Shown piece after piece: positions 1 to 11,455 of a stretch of DNA of 64,000 nucleotides (positions within the stretch are counted from its first letter, which is position 1; the number at the start of each line of letters is the position of its first letter). The stretch comes from Pezicula radicicola (lineage: Eukaryota; Ascomycota; Leotiomycetes; Helotiales; Dermateaceae). Under the pieces are notes generated by a model. That model saw nothing but the letters and a program-made list of their open reading frames with translations. It was not told where the DNA came from and made no database searches. A program made the position numbers and the translations under genes. Location: positions 253,290-317,289 of the forward strand of contig PDUO01000015.1 of assembly GCA_003008705.1 (NCBI GenBank), written 5' to 3'.

Positions 1-614
1 CTGGTTTAGATCAGAACTTGTCGACTTCACGTTCCGTATTCAGCCAGATTTTCCTCGACTTCGCCGCAATACCGGCCAGAGGAGCTATAAGAACTTTATG
101 TAAGTCCTCCCCTGCTGACTATGCCATGTATTGTCCATCCTACTGCAACAACCATAACTCTACTCCTGTCCCACCTGCTCCAAGCCTATCATGCATACTA
201 CTTCAGGACTCCTTCCACAATCCTGCCACAAGTACAAGGCTAATTTGCCCAGGCTTGATACCCTTCGGAATTAAGGGCATACTTTACCGGCTTCTTCACT
301 TCCAGTGAAGTTGCTTTGCTCTCTACGGGTCACGATTTTCGTCAATGATTAGATTTCATGTATGGGGATTGTGTATTACTTCTCTCAATATAGATTTTGA
401 GCATATGGGTTCTGAACAAGAAACCAACCATAAATGGGCGAATATATGAAGAAAGGGTCGGTATTGTCACACCAAAAGGATTGCGTTGTTTTAGTTACTC
501 AAACATCTACAGTCCCATAGAAAGGTGCTTTCAACAATAGAGCACTATGAAAATACCCACCAGATTCTGCTTCAAATTCTCTGAAAACTGCAATGAAAGC
601 CCCTATATGCCATT
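1..614. other. intergenic, no gene seen
   Basis: I see no credible coding region. The open frames here start at non-ATG codons and show no family resemblance. The stretch is the 3' flank of the minus-strand gene that ends at 615. Confidence 0.5.
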
Positions 615-1571
615 TCATGGTGGTGCAGCACGGTCCCAAAACTGCAGATGCTCTCGAATTGGCCACAAGCGCCAATTACTGGGAAAGGTCCAAGACAGAG
701 TGTCACCCCCGTGTCCTACCATTAGTTCTTCATCTCCTAGGAACCAGAGAATTTCCTCATCGTCATCCATTTCTTCTCTCCAAATTTCCTGGAAAGCGCG
801 AAGGAGAGCATTTTCCAACTCTACACCAAAGAAACCAACCAACTCCCGTTGGAAGGCCTGTCTATAATCCTCGTTGTCCACCCAAGGAATCTCCTCATTT
901 ATCCGATTAATCATTCCCCAGAATTCATCAGCGTCCACACCTAGTCGTCGCAGTGCCTCAACTGCGTCAACACCGTGTGGTTCATCTTCTACTTCCCATC
1001 GTCCAACAGCAAATCCGTCGATCCGATCGTCCTCCGGCATCCTTGGTGGTACGTTCCAGAACTCCAGCAGTGCTTTGTAGATACTTATGTCTCCAGTTGA
1101 AAAGAACCATGAAGTGCGAGAATGCTGACCGGATCTGCTATCATACCACGTAATGACACGGTTTGTTACAAAAGACGTGATCGCGAAGCCGATGATCATG
1201 CTGATGATCAAGCCTATAAGCATCGCATAGAATACTGCGTGGGGGTGGTTGAGGACCGATTCGAGGAGGGACTCGACTGTGGGCGTGGGCATTGTTGCGA
1301 CGAAGGGTGGGGACTCGAGATCGATTGGGGAGTGTATGCGCGCAGGTTTGTTATATTCAGGGGACAATGGAGTTGAGGGTGAGTTTGGCCAGGTGTTCGG
1401 TGTGAAGATTTGGTAAATAAAATCTAAAGGGTATTTTGATGAAGGCAATTGTGTTGCGTTGTGCGCTGTAGAAAAGCCCATATCGATTGTGGTTGTTATC
1501 GGCAACGTATTTCTTGTTGGTCGCGACTTCCTCACTTGCCTGGCGTTGACGCCTTGCTGGAACCATGTCAT
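615..1571 (-). CDS. hypothetical single-pass membrane protein (318 aa)
   Basis: A single-exon ORF of 318 codons opens with ATG at 1569-1571 and ends with TGA at 615-617. One strongly hydrophobic segment lies near residues 112-138 (around FYAMLIGLIISMIIGFAI) and is followed by a hydrophilic, acidic, Trp-rich domain of about 180 residues. That domain has two short stretches dense in Asp and Glu. The first 110 residues are Ser/Pro/Thr-rich and look disordered. A second in-frame ATG at codon 31 could be the real start. I do not recognise the family. The layout (disordered tail, one membrane helix, acidic C-terminal domain) is common among lineage-specific fungal hypotheticals. The neighbouring ADH is on the same strand 640 bp upstream, so the two are separately transcribed. 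Confidence 0.6.
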   Translation of the reverse strand: MTWFQQGVNARQVRKSRPTRNTLPITTTIDMGFSTAHNATQLPSSKYPLDFIYQIFTPNTWPNSPSTPLSPEYNKPARIHSPIDLESPPFVATMPTPTVESLLESVLNHPHAVFYAMLIGLIISMIIGFAITSFVTNRVITWYDSRSGQHSRTSWFFSTGDISIYKALLEFWNVPPRMPEDDRIDGFAVGRWEVEDEPHGVDAVEALRRLGVDADEFWGMINRINEEIPWVDNEDYRQAFQRELVGFFGVELENALLRAFQEIWREEMDDDEEILWFLGDEELMVGHGGDTLSWTFPSNWRLWPIREHLQFWDRAAPP

Positions 1572-2211
1572 TCATTCAGGTTCTGCTAAGCAAAGACTGC
1601 AGTAATTGTGAAAAGCTACAAGATGAGAACTCGAATGCTAGTTGGGGTATCAATTACTCAATTTGCCATTTATTATTCAAGTCACAGGAGTGGAGAACTC
1701 CTAGTTGGATTTGGATGTGTCGTTATTATTTCGCGACACACCTAATCAATGTTCTCCAGGTATATGGAATATGAAAATTTAACAAGAAGCACGAGCCAAA
1801 GAATTATACGTAATTACAGTTGAAGAGTTTGTAAAGAGTCGGAATGAAGCAATTAAATATGAAGAAAAGCTTAGTAACAAATAAAATTGTAAGCTGGAAC
1901 CGTGACTCGATAGCCGACGTTTGGTTCCCGAGCAGTTGCAAGCATCATCATGATTTATTATTAGATTACCTCCTACTTATCATCGGGTCTTCTTCCTCGG
2001 GGTCATCTGCTCAAACCTAAATTAAATTAGGGCTTTGATGAAGTAATGGATAGTTCATAGGTGAGAGGGGAGGCAGGCGATAAAGTCAAAGCAAGACACA
2101 GACTTTCCAGCTGGACATTTTGTCTGGCTAAGCGAGGGAAGTAACTGTAACTTTGATACTAGAAAGCCTATCAATTATCTCAATTTTTGTCGCAGATGCA
2201 ATTTGTCAACC
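1572..2211. other. intergenic
   Basis: Promoter side of the hypothetical membrane protein and 3' flank of the alcohol dehydrogenase. It is AT-rich with only short frames, and I see no conserved feature. Confidence 0.5.
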
Positions 2212-3298
2212 CTATGGCATGATAAGAACACTCCTAAAGCGAACATCTCCGCTCAACATATGATCGAAAGCTTTCTGCACGTCCTTCAACGGGAACTTCT
2301 CCACCATACACTTGATACCATGCAACTTAGCAAAATCAATCGCCTCTTCATTATCGAGCGCATGACCTGATGGAAACCCAGTAACCTTTGCTGCCTTTGC
2401 GATCAAATGGAGTGAATTTACTTCAATGGGTCCACATGGCGCAAGAACCAACAGATTTCCACCAGAACCGAGACCTCCAGTCAATGGCCCAATAGCCTTG
2501 GGGTTGGGGGCAGTAGCGACAATAAGTGCCGCACCACCCATTTCAGTCAACTTCGTAGCAGCGTCATCTTTCGAGGTATCGATGTATGCGTGTGCTCCCA
2601 ATTTCGTAGCAAAATCCTTCTTCTTATGTCCGTGGCTCAATGCAACGACTTTGTATCCCATTTTATTCCCGTATTGCACAGCTAGATGTCCAAGTCCACC
2701 GAGTCCCTGCACGGCAACGAGCTCTCCTGGTGTGATATTGGCCTTTCGGATCGAGTTGAATACTGTGACTCCAGCGCAGAGGATCGGTGCGTAATCGGCT
2801 GGATCGACATCGTTGGGAACACGAACAACGGCTTCTGTTCGTAGGATGACATATTCTGCATAACCTCCATCGCGAGTGACACCATTTACTGCACTGTTTT
2901 GGCACATTTGCATTTGACCTCGTTGACATTGCTTGCAAGTTCCATCATGACCTGTCTATTGTTAACACCATTGGACATGTCTTGATAGAAGATAAAATAA
3001 AATTAAAAAACACACCTCCATGCCAGGACCCTCCAACACGATCTCCCCTTTTCCATCTCTTCTCACCATCGGGTACAGCAGCAACATCGCCAATTACTTC
3101 ATGTCCAGGGACAATTGGGAAAGAATTTCCCATAAGTCCTGTTTGTACCATTGCATCGGAATGGCAGATACCAGTTGCAAGAACCTTGACCAGGATTTCA
3201 CCTGCCTTTGGAAGCTTGAGTTCCCGGTCTTGGAGGGTGAAGGGCCCGTTGGCCTTTTCGACCACGACGGCTTTGTATGTTTTTGGGAGTGAAGACAT
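2212..3298 (-). CDS. zinc-dependent alcohol dehydrogenase (MDR family)
   Basis: Two exons, complement(join(2212..2951,3016..3298)), give 340 aa. The 64-bp intron has GTGTGT/CAG borders and is phase 1. The protein is a class of fungal zinc alcohol dehydrogenase that interconverts primary alcohols and aldehydes with NAD(P)H in the cytosol. Visible landmarks are GICHSDA with the catalytic Cys/His, PGHEVIGDV with the zinc-binding GHE, the Cys-rich structural-zinc loop that follows the intron (HDGTCKQCQRG), and the Rossmann motif GLGGLGHLAVQ. The length is normal for the family. Nothing ties it specifically to the terpene cluster starting 5 kb away, and its promoter lacks the cluster motif. A role in oxidising a pathway alcohol is possible but not shown. 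Confidence 0.9.
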
Positions 3299-4237
3299 TG
3301 TGAATGCAAATTGAAAGTGCTGTAGTGAATTGCTTCAGGAAATATAATATTTCAATTCAGTCGTCGAGTACATAGCCTTATATACCCTTTGGAGAAGGAG
3401 TGATGATGTAACCAGATGGAGATAAACCAACCCTGGTAGGACTCAACTCCGCGGGGTTAAGACATCGTGGATTCTTTGAAGCACAATCCACCCACCAACA
3501 ATGTGTAGCCTTGAGAGGGGTAATCTAATTGAGCTAATGAAATTAAAAAGGCCATACAGGGCTATGCTAGCACAATATTGTCTGTTGGATCACAAATCAA
3601 AGCTTCTGAAAGTAAAAGTATATGGTTGCACCGGTTGTTATCGCCGGAGGCGCCGAAAGACTTCCACGAGATGCTTTCCACCTCGGTGATCGGGGCAATT
3701 ATGAGATGTTTGAGTTATGAAAATGATAATAGTTTACGATTGAATCAAACAAAGACCAGGAGAGGGTTAACGTGGCGAGAGCTTGATGATAAATCGTCTC
3801 GTGTCACTATCGGAGACAAGTTGTTATCGCCGAGCACATTCGATCCAATTCTGAAGTATATGTAAGAAACACCATGAGGTTTCTTTCAAGGCACAAGAAG
3901 AATTACCATAAAAGGAATTTGTTATAATTAAGCTTACAAATTGATTGTAAAAGTCTAGCCTTTAACCGCGCTCGGGAAGCTACAGTACTGAAGAGGAGCA
4001 TAGTGACAAAATAGAATGTAATGATTAATGAACATATTTTGAATAGGTAAGATCTTTTTCAAACCGACCATGTGCCATAATGCCTAGAAACTAATCACAT
4101 ACCCAGTTTAAAGTCGTATAGATAATAATAAAAGGGTGCCCACTTAGGACTTCAGCATCCGCTTCTTCCATCATTTATAGAAGTGTCTTCGATGGGAAGC
4201 ACAATTACATTTCTCTTATCGAAAGTGAAGCTCGAAG
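3299..4237. other. intergenic between ADH and MFS gene
   Basis: Small plus-strand frames between 3501 and 3865 have no recognisable domain. The string GTTGTTATCGCCG occurs twice, near 3634 and 3823, but I cannot assign it a function. The ADH promoter lies at 3299-3500. Confidence 0.4.
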
Positions 4238-5771
4238 TCATGCTTTCCACTTCCATCCTCCTTGCAAACCATTCTCAACCCTTGCCCAGACCACACAGAA
4301 AGTTGCACCCATCAACAAAGCCGCCACCAGAAGAATGGCTTTTTCATACCCGAACACAGAGCCCGTTGTCGTAATCTGATGGCGACTAACCAGAGCTCCA
4401 CCAATAGGAGTGCCAACTAACGTACCCATTCCCCTTAGCATGTATAACAACCCATTAATACTCGCGAAGTTCTGCACACCAAATTGCTCCGCTAGGGCTG
4501 TTGGGAATAGTGACACATATGCACTTGCAGTGAAGCCGTAGAGACATGTAAATGCTACAAAGAGACCGCGTCTTATACTATCTGGCGGAAGAAGGCTGGA
4601 AGGTAGCTAGAGTGCGAGTGTTACAGCGGCCGATAGTAGGGTACATAACACAAGTGCGTTGAGTCTTCCGTACCGGTCCGCAAGGAATCCCAGAAGAATC
4701 TTGCCAATGCAGTTGCAAGCGTTGCTCAGAGCGATGAAAGAAGCTCCTGCTGAGGTACCGTAACCTAGTGTCCGCGCATACGTGGAGAAGAAATAAACCG
4801 GTGTACCTAACAAGTCAGCAACGCAATCAAGACCATATTTAACATCACCTTAGAACTTACAGTACGCAGCGGCGTGAAGAGTAGCTGCGGAAGCATGCGC
4901 GGCAAAAGCTCTCGTACGTACAATATTCCAATTCGCCTTTGGGATCTTCAGTCCCCTCCTCCCAGAACGAAGCTCTACTCTCCTCTGCGCCTCAGTAACC
5001 GGCTCCCATTTCAACACCAACGCACTAGCCGCTGTCAAAACGAACATCAATCCACCCGCAACCCTCAACGCATTCCGAAAGCCAATACTGGCATTCAAGT
5101 ACCTCAAGAATGGTGCCCAAGCTACACCACCAATTCCCGTCCCACTAAGGATGATCCCCATCGCTAGCCCACGTCTCTGATCAAACCAACTCGGGGCCAC
5201 CGTAACAGCAGACATATACGAAAGGCAAGTCCCGAGACCCAGCAGTAAACCTTGGGTACATAGGAATTGCCAATAGCTCTTGGAAAAGGACGCGGTGATC
5301 ATGCCTGCACTGGAGAGGAGGCCTCCGGCAAGCGTTACCGAGCGAGGGCCGTAGGTCTTTGTCCATGCTGATGCGAATGGAGCGCCCAACATCATGAGAG
5401 ATACAGCTAAAGTGCCGATTAGGTCGATGGACGCAGTGCTTGCGCCAGCAAAAGGGCCGTCCATAGTTTCATAAAGGTCTTGATAGACGCCGTAGGCGAA
5501 GTTTAAACCGTAGCCTGCGAAGGTAAGGACAGTTGAGGAGATGATGACGAGGATTTGACGTTGTTTCCTTGATTTCATTTAGTTTACTTAGTTTATTCCG
5601 TTTTATCTTTCTTGTTGAATGCGAATGGATTGGTATATACCGTGATGTTGGATCTAATACACCTGTCCCGGTCATTGCTTCAGACTCCACCTGCATTGGA
5701 GCCATGCTGTCGCTCGTCTCGGGCACAACGGTCATTGCTGTGACATTTCTAGCAAGCGCAATTTCGTTCAT
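4238..5771 (-). pseudogene. MCT-like MFS transporter with in-frame TAG
   Basis: A three-exon model, complement(join(4238..4806,4861..5567,5641..5771)), keeps one frame over 1407 bp (468 codons). The introns are 54 and 73 bp with GT-AG borders. The protein is a 12-TM major facilitator of the fungal monocarboxylate-transporter-like group. Recognisable parts are a 44-residue hydrophilic N-terminus, the TM1 region LTFAGYGLNFAYGVYQDLYE, and the later segments SNACNCIGKILLGFLADRYGR and LYGFTASAYVSLFPTALAEQFG. A single TAG at 4607-4609 interrupts the frame at about residue 280, inside the run LSAAVTLAL(stop)LPSSLL. Relatives usually have Trp at this point, and TGG to TAG is one transition in a CpA context on the plus strand. 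Everything downstream is intact, so the change looks recent. It could also be a sequencing error or be read through. It is the only MFS gene near the terpene cluster. Confidence 0.75.
4607..4609 (-). other. premature TAG in MFS gene
   Basis: The minus-strand codon TAG sits in frame between two well-conserved MFS halves. No intron of usable length (GT...AG) removes it while preserving the conserved flanks: the only local GT-to-AG span that ends at it is about 18 nt. Confidence 0.75.
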
Positions 5772-8352
5772 CTTGTTAAATTTGATAACGATGATGAGGC
5801 TGGAGTTAGAATCTCATCTCATCTTATATCCGGTAGATGTATAGCAGGTGACTCGCAATGCAGCCCCACCCTTCCATCATTTGTCCGCTTCTGCTGACAT
5901 TCTGCTACCTTAATAATGGCCGAGGAAAATGCATCTCCGTCGTTTATGAACGACAAATGGTTGTTGAATGGGAAGAGTCATGTGAGCGTTCCGTATACCG
6001 TATGATCATAGGGTTCACTTAATTCCTCATAGAATACAACACCTTTGCCTACCTACACTTTGTTCTCGAATAATTATTCCGTTCAAAAATTGTTCTGGTG
6101 CCACTAAGCTAGCCTCCTATTTTCCCTATTAGGCTTTCTCAGTGTCTACAAAGCTACACACACACACGAAGTGGTATGCCTTAGAACTAAGGTACGCATA
6201 TTCCTGTGCTATCCGAAGATATACTCAGTGTGCCTAATGATTTCATAAATCAAATTCTAATCGTAAATTGATTTCTGAATTGTGAATTATTTTCATAAAA
6301 TCAAAATTTCATTTTGGAATCGTGAATTACTTAACTCTTTAATATATTATTTAGCGTATCTTGACTATCTGTAGCGTATAGGTACGAAGTTCTACTACGT
6401 ATAGGGGACAGATACCTAGTACAATTTATCTCCTGTGCTTCTGTAGAAATACTCTGTTAAATTAAATGGGAATGGTCATGTGGTCGTCCTCCTCTGGCCA
6501 CTACAAGTGTAAGCCCATTTCCACACACTACCGTAGTTTCTTACAGAATACAATATCTTTGCCGACCTGCATGTTGCTCTTCAGTTGGCTTATCATGCTT
6601 TACAGGCTCTATTAGAGTTTGGAGGAATCATTACCACCTTCTGAATAGAGTCATGCGCAACAATCAAAACATTCGAATGATTTAGAGTTTAACGAAAGCT
6701 TTTACCGTTCTCGCAACGTATGTAGCCAAGCCATTTATTCATTTTTGCCTTTGAGCCGGGAGTAGATATTTTAAAGCTACAGTACTCTCTGCCTTTAGGC
6801 ACAAAGTTAGATATTTCTCTCAAGGCCATCCATGTCAATTGGAAACTGGCAAATATGTATAATTATACTGAGGTATAGGACCTGAGTTATGTCTCACCGC
6901 CTTTGTGGTGGGCTCAAATTTGTGCGAACGACGCTGATTAATTAGCAGCAGAACATTCTGCTAGAAGGCAGTAAGAAATAACTTACCTCTGTACGGCTAA
7001 ATTCAGGAATAGGATATCACCGAAACTTGGGGGGAACCTCAGAGAGTTTAATACCCGGGGGGGGGGGAGCTTATAGCAAAGCAGTCTCTACGAAGTACTA
7101 GTGTACGGGCAATCATTTGTATCTCACCGCTTTTTGAAAGGGTGCGCTAAAAAGCCCTGTAATTCTCACCGAAGCATCATTTTGCATGGCAGAAAACAAA
7201 GCGGTAAGATGCAACTTGCGAAGTATTGCGTGTACTTTTGTTAAACAGGCTACAGCCCGCAGTAAACCCTGTGCTATAGGATTCGTAGCCTGTATTAAAA
7301 AGACTTCTGGCTGGAACCTCTGTACCTCCGCAGAGAAAGTCACCGGCTTCTGGGGTAATGAACATGCTTTCAACCCGACCTGTGGGTCTTCGGCCAGCCT
7401 CGTGGAGTTCTTGGCTTTAATACCTTGACCGGTTTGAGATACTGTAAGTTGTAAACCCTAAAAAGTGATGACTGCAACCTAAGACTTGAGCTATTTACAA
7501 CCTTAAAGCCTCTGAGAACTCGTGCTAAGCTTCACTTTTCTAGGTTTATTGTAGGGGCAATCCCCGCAGTTCCGCTTACAAATTTGTCGATCTCTATGTA
7601 CTGTATGGCACTGCGGACACCTAGAGTGCTCTACAACATGTTAGCAAAAATACGTACATTTCTTGGTGGTATAATTCTCGGGCAGTTGAATCTCCGCGAA
7701 AAGTGGCGTTCGTTACATTAATGGATACCGATTAGACTAACATAGTGCAGTACTAAAACAAAGAAAGCTTGGCAGTAGTCTTGGATGTTAAGAAATCTTT
7801 AAAGTTTCACCTAAGGGATTACGTATGCACTTAATGCTATAAAAGTTATGCTGATAGTGGGCCTTTAAGTTGTACCTGGCTTTACATTACTTGAATGAGC
7901 CGTGAAGGAATAGCCGTGAGCGCATACCCTGAATCCTACGATACAACTGTCCAAAGTCCTTAAACTCAGTTTCGTATAATCCCTCTTACCGAGATACCAG
8001 GACTGATGTTTTTCACACCGCCTTCTTTTCAGCCCAGCAAGATGTAATGCAGGAACTTTTCTAGGGCATGTCGACGTATCTCTGTTAAAGCGGTGTATAA
8101 AACTTTAGCTCTCGCACCTGCGTACCGTATACCATGGACAAACCTTGTTAGACTTGGGCAATTCTAATTTTGAAAAGTGCAAGGTCTGCGGGAGTTGCTT
8201 GGTAGAATATTAGTGTGTTTATGGAGCATTTCCGTTATGGAGATTGGTAGCAGCTCGGTTTCCTTCATATTTGACTATTTTGAATCATTTTCTTCATGTT
8301 CAAAGATATAAATTGCTCTCCTCCTATAAGTTCTAACTGGTAGTCGTACGCA
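5772..8352. repeat. gene-free, decayed repeat block
   Basis: About 2.6 kb without a credible gene. The stretch 7440-7590 resembles 10380-10535 in the next intergenic block: both carry a CTTAAAG-type segment, then an AAGCTT(C/T)ACTTTT stretch, GGTTTATT, a G-rich run and a segment ending in CGCTTAC. That suggests old, diverged copies of one element. A poly-G tract lies at about 7056-7067. The frames at 7113-7428 sit inside this repeat and look accidental. No intact transposase or reverse transcriptase is visible. Confidence 0.45.
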
Positions 8353-9972
8353 ATGTTTGCAACATTTCGAAGTACATGGGATCAGGATGGAGAAGTCGTG
8401 TGCGTGTCCAGCACGAATCAATTACCTCTACCAGGTCAGAGTCAAAACCATACTGCATGTGATAATTGTCGGGCCAAAAAGGTAAGTTCTTTGGTAAATC
8501 TTCTTGCCGTTCTACACCGAAACCAATCATCGAACTTTTTATAGTTGAAATGTACTGGCCAAAGGTTTGGCTGCCAGCGATGCCGTGACCGAAATCTCGT
8601 CTGTACCTATCCAGGTAATTCGCAGTCTAAGCGACGAAGAACATCTAGAGCTCATGCTCCGGCAAAATCGAACTCCAAAAGCGAACAAAATTTAATTCCA
8701 GCTTCAGAGGAAAGTTCGATACTTGTCAGCGCAAGCACTTTACCAGTATCCAGGGCCGGTGGCACGCGTTTCAACTCGCAACCAAAAAGATCGGACTCGG
8801 CGCAGACCGATGAAAATAGGTCTTCCACATATCAGAGTTCCCAAGAATCGGAGCAAAATACCACCCCTCAATCGGAAAGCGAATCTTCAGTTGCAGCCGA
8901 TTTCTCAACTTCAGCGGCACAAGGTTCACATTCATCAAGTTTCCCTGACTTGAACATGAAGCTGCTGGACCAAAACTTTATTCTTTCCGACGTATCTCAG
9001 GAAAATGATACTTTGGACAGCACCTTCGATTTTGCGATATTTGAAGAAGACAAAGACGCATTACAAAGTGCTAGTCAGATGGAAATCTCAGATAATGCGT
9101 TCTTCGGTAAATTTAAGCATTCATTAGACCTAGTCATTCTAAAGCTAACCAAGACATAAGGTATAAGTAAAGATGACGATACTACCAAAACAAATAATAG
9201 GCGGCCAAGTGATCCAAATCGCCTGTATTTCAACCCTATGAAGATGATATCTCCAAGTATCTCCTCTCCCATGTCGTTTACGACATTCTCAAATGAGAAT
9301 GGCAACATAAGTCGCGTCAACTCACCATCTCCGGTTCCAGTGAAAGCTGCTTCTAGGATACGGAGTTCCATTATGTCCGCACCCAGTTTGAATTTGCGGC
9401 AACACTCTCAATGTCGCTGCATGGAGATCACCTTGGCTATTCTGGAAAAACTACAAAAAAATGCTGATATCACAGAGTCGTGCGCGGCAGAACAGTCGCT
9501 GGATTTGGTTAAGAGAGGCATACGGCAATTCAAAAGACTAGCTCAGTGCCAGATATGTAGGGGTTCATCTGGTCTTATGACGCTCTCGATTCTGCTTATT
9601 GAGAGAATGGTGAGTGCATTTGAGGACATCGCTATGATTTGGGATGCCGAGATGCAAGCACTAGCATCTGCTCAAAATTCTCCAGGCATGGAGTGCGAAA
9701 GTGAAGCTGGCGTGGGTTTCAGAAACAATTTCGGAATCGAAGGTGGTGGTCGTGGTGAGGTTGTGTTCGGCGAATACCAGATTGATACCATGGAGGAGTG
9801 GTGCGAGTTGTTCCGCATCGTGATTTTGTTACAGATCAAGCAGTTATGTGTCTTGCTAGCAATACTGAGATCTCAAGTCGCCAGCTCGAATTGTAATTCA
9901 TATCTTGGCTCGCTGAGAAATGCTGATGGAAGGATTAGACAATTAGAGGAGACATTGGGGAGAATGATGTAA
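8353..9972 (+). CDS. Zn2Cys6 regulator with AflR-like C-terminal domain
   Basis: Exons 8353..8481, 8545..9106 and 9161..9972 give 500 aa. The zinc cluster is complete, with Cys at 36, 39, 46, 53, 56 and 63 (spacing 2-6-6-2-6), and its coding sequence is split after residue 43 by the first intron. A Ser/Gln-rich linker follows. The C-terminal part (around CRCMEITLAILEKLQ and LDLVKRGIRQFKRLAQCQIC) resembles the aflatoxin-regulatory-protein domain found in pathway regulators of fungal secondary-metabolite clusters. It stands at the left edge of the terpene cluster, so it is the best candidate for its activator (inference). Its own promoter lacks a clear copy of the motif shared by the downstream genes, which would fit regulation by other inputs. 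An upstream start outside the 8353 ATG cannot be excluded. Confidence 0.88.
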
Positions 9973-11455
9973 TACTGGCCTTCTTTTGTCGTCTTAAATC
10001 AGAAAATGAGATGAACGTCTACATAAGTCACTATAGTCTTTGTCTATAGTAAATGACTGTAACTACTAAAAAATTACATCATCTTCAAGGGCTCTCGCTA
10101 AGATTAGTATGGCTTGCTTATAAGAGGTACAGTACAAAAGCGTAAAGGCATTGCAAAGCCGCTAGTTGTACAAACTGATTTTATAAACTATAATTTCTAG
10201 GCACCTATGGAGTTAAGTTAGATCCCCACTAGCTTGAGCATGTAAATATTTCCTCCTCTACGCTGCGCAATAGGGAGGGCGGACTTTTTACGCTATGCTA
10301 CATGATATTAGGGAGCAAATTAAGCATCGACCACTACGTCCGGGTTCTAGCGAGCAACTGTAGGTGTTCCCCTTTATATTGAACTCTAAAAGTAGTGGTT
10401 GCAATAGAAGATTGGTACTGTTTTTAACCTTAAAGGTTCCATGAACCATTAGAACCTTAGTACGAAAGTAAACAGTGCCAAGCTTTACTTTTTAGGGTTT
10501 ATTATGGGGGGCATCCCGGAATCTCGCTTACCTTACAGGGAGCGACCGGACTCCAGTAAGGGTATTAGATTCAAGGAACAGTATTACCTAGAATACAGTA
10601 TCTGATACTGTTACAAAAAAAGGGATGGGTGTCAAAGACTTAGAAGCCTGTGAAGGATTTGCAAGTCACGTGCTATAATTTTGCTCGCTAAACTCAGGTT
10701 CCCCTTAATAGCAGCCCCGCCGGCCTGCCTTTGCACATTTATAAAAAAAATTGCGTAGATCCATTGATTTTAATAATTTAAAAGGGAGATTGTTGCTGCC
10801 CGTCTAATGTATAACCAGGCAAGTTCTGTAACTCAAATTGTACACTAATTCAAGGTTATTCCAAAGGAGGCTTAGCAGTAATTAGTATTACCGTAGTCTA
10901 CTTTCTAAAGACACAAAAGATACAAAAAATAAGCGACGAACATATCCGAATCTTCTGCCAACTAATAGGTCAATCTAAAACCAAATTCATGATAAGCCTC
11001 CGTGTTTATGAGCACAAATCCAGAAGACATCTACGCCTCTTTGGGTGCTATTTTCAAGGCTCCGAAATACTGTAGTACCTTAAGTTTCAGATTGCGATGC
11101 ATGGCCCTACAAGAATTACAGGTTCAATAAGTTTAATTCAGAAATTCAATTTCTTGCTGGGCCGCCGGCTGTTTCTTCGGGGAATCATTCTACGATTCTA
11201 GGATGAAAACATTTGGAGTACGGGCCGGAAATACGAAACAAGAATTTCACCACTTGAAGATAGCTCTGCGAAGGAAGATGAACGTACAAAGGCTATTCGA
11301 TTATAAAACTCTCCTTGTGTCTAAACGAGGAAAATCAGAGGGAAAGGATTATGCTTGGTAAGGCAGAAATAGAGAGGATGTGCGTCCTTATTACAAGCAA
11401 CAACTTCAAACTAGTCAACGTCTCTTCATGCACGTCAGTTTCTGTCATTGTGCAT
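9973..11455. repeat. decayed repeat block, no gene
   Basis: About 1.5 kb separates the regulator from the first biosynthetic gene. The 10380-10535 part is related to 7440-7590 upstream of the regulator, so the regulator gene is flanked by two diverged copies of the same sequence. I find no TIRs, LTRs or coding domain that would name the element. Confidence 0.45.

Noticed and set aside
2426..2794. Plus-strand ORF of 122 codons inside the ADH gene
   Set aside because: Antisense shadow of a well-supported ADH exon, with no family pattern of its own.
3501..3865. Two overlapping small plus-strand ORFs
   Set aside because: No domain, no intron structure and non-ATG start for one. No independent support.
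4874..5167. 97-codon plus-strand ORF
   Set aside because: Antisense to the first large MFS exon.
7113..7428. Short ORFs on both strands at 7.1-7.4 kb
   Set aside because: They lie inside decayed repeat sequence and mirror each other on opposite strands.
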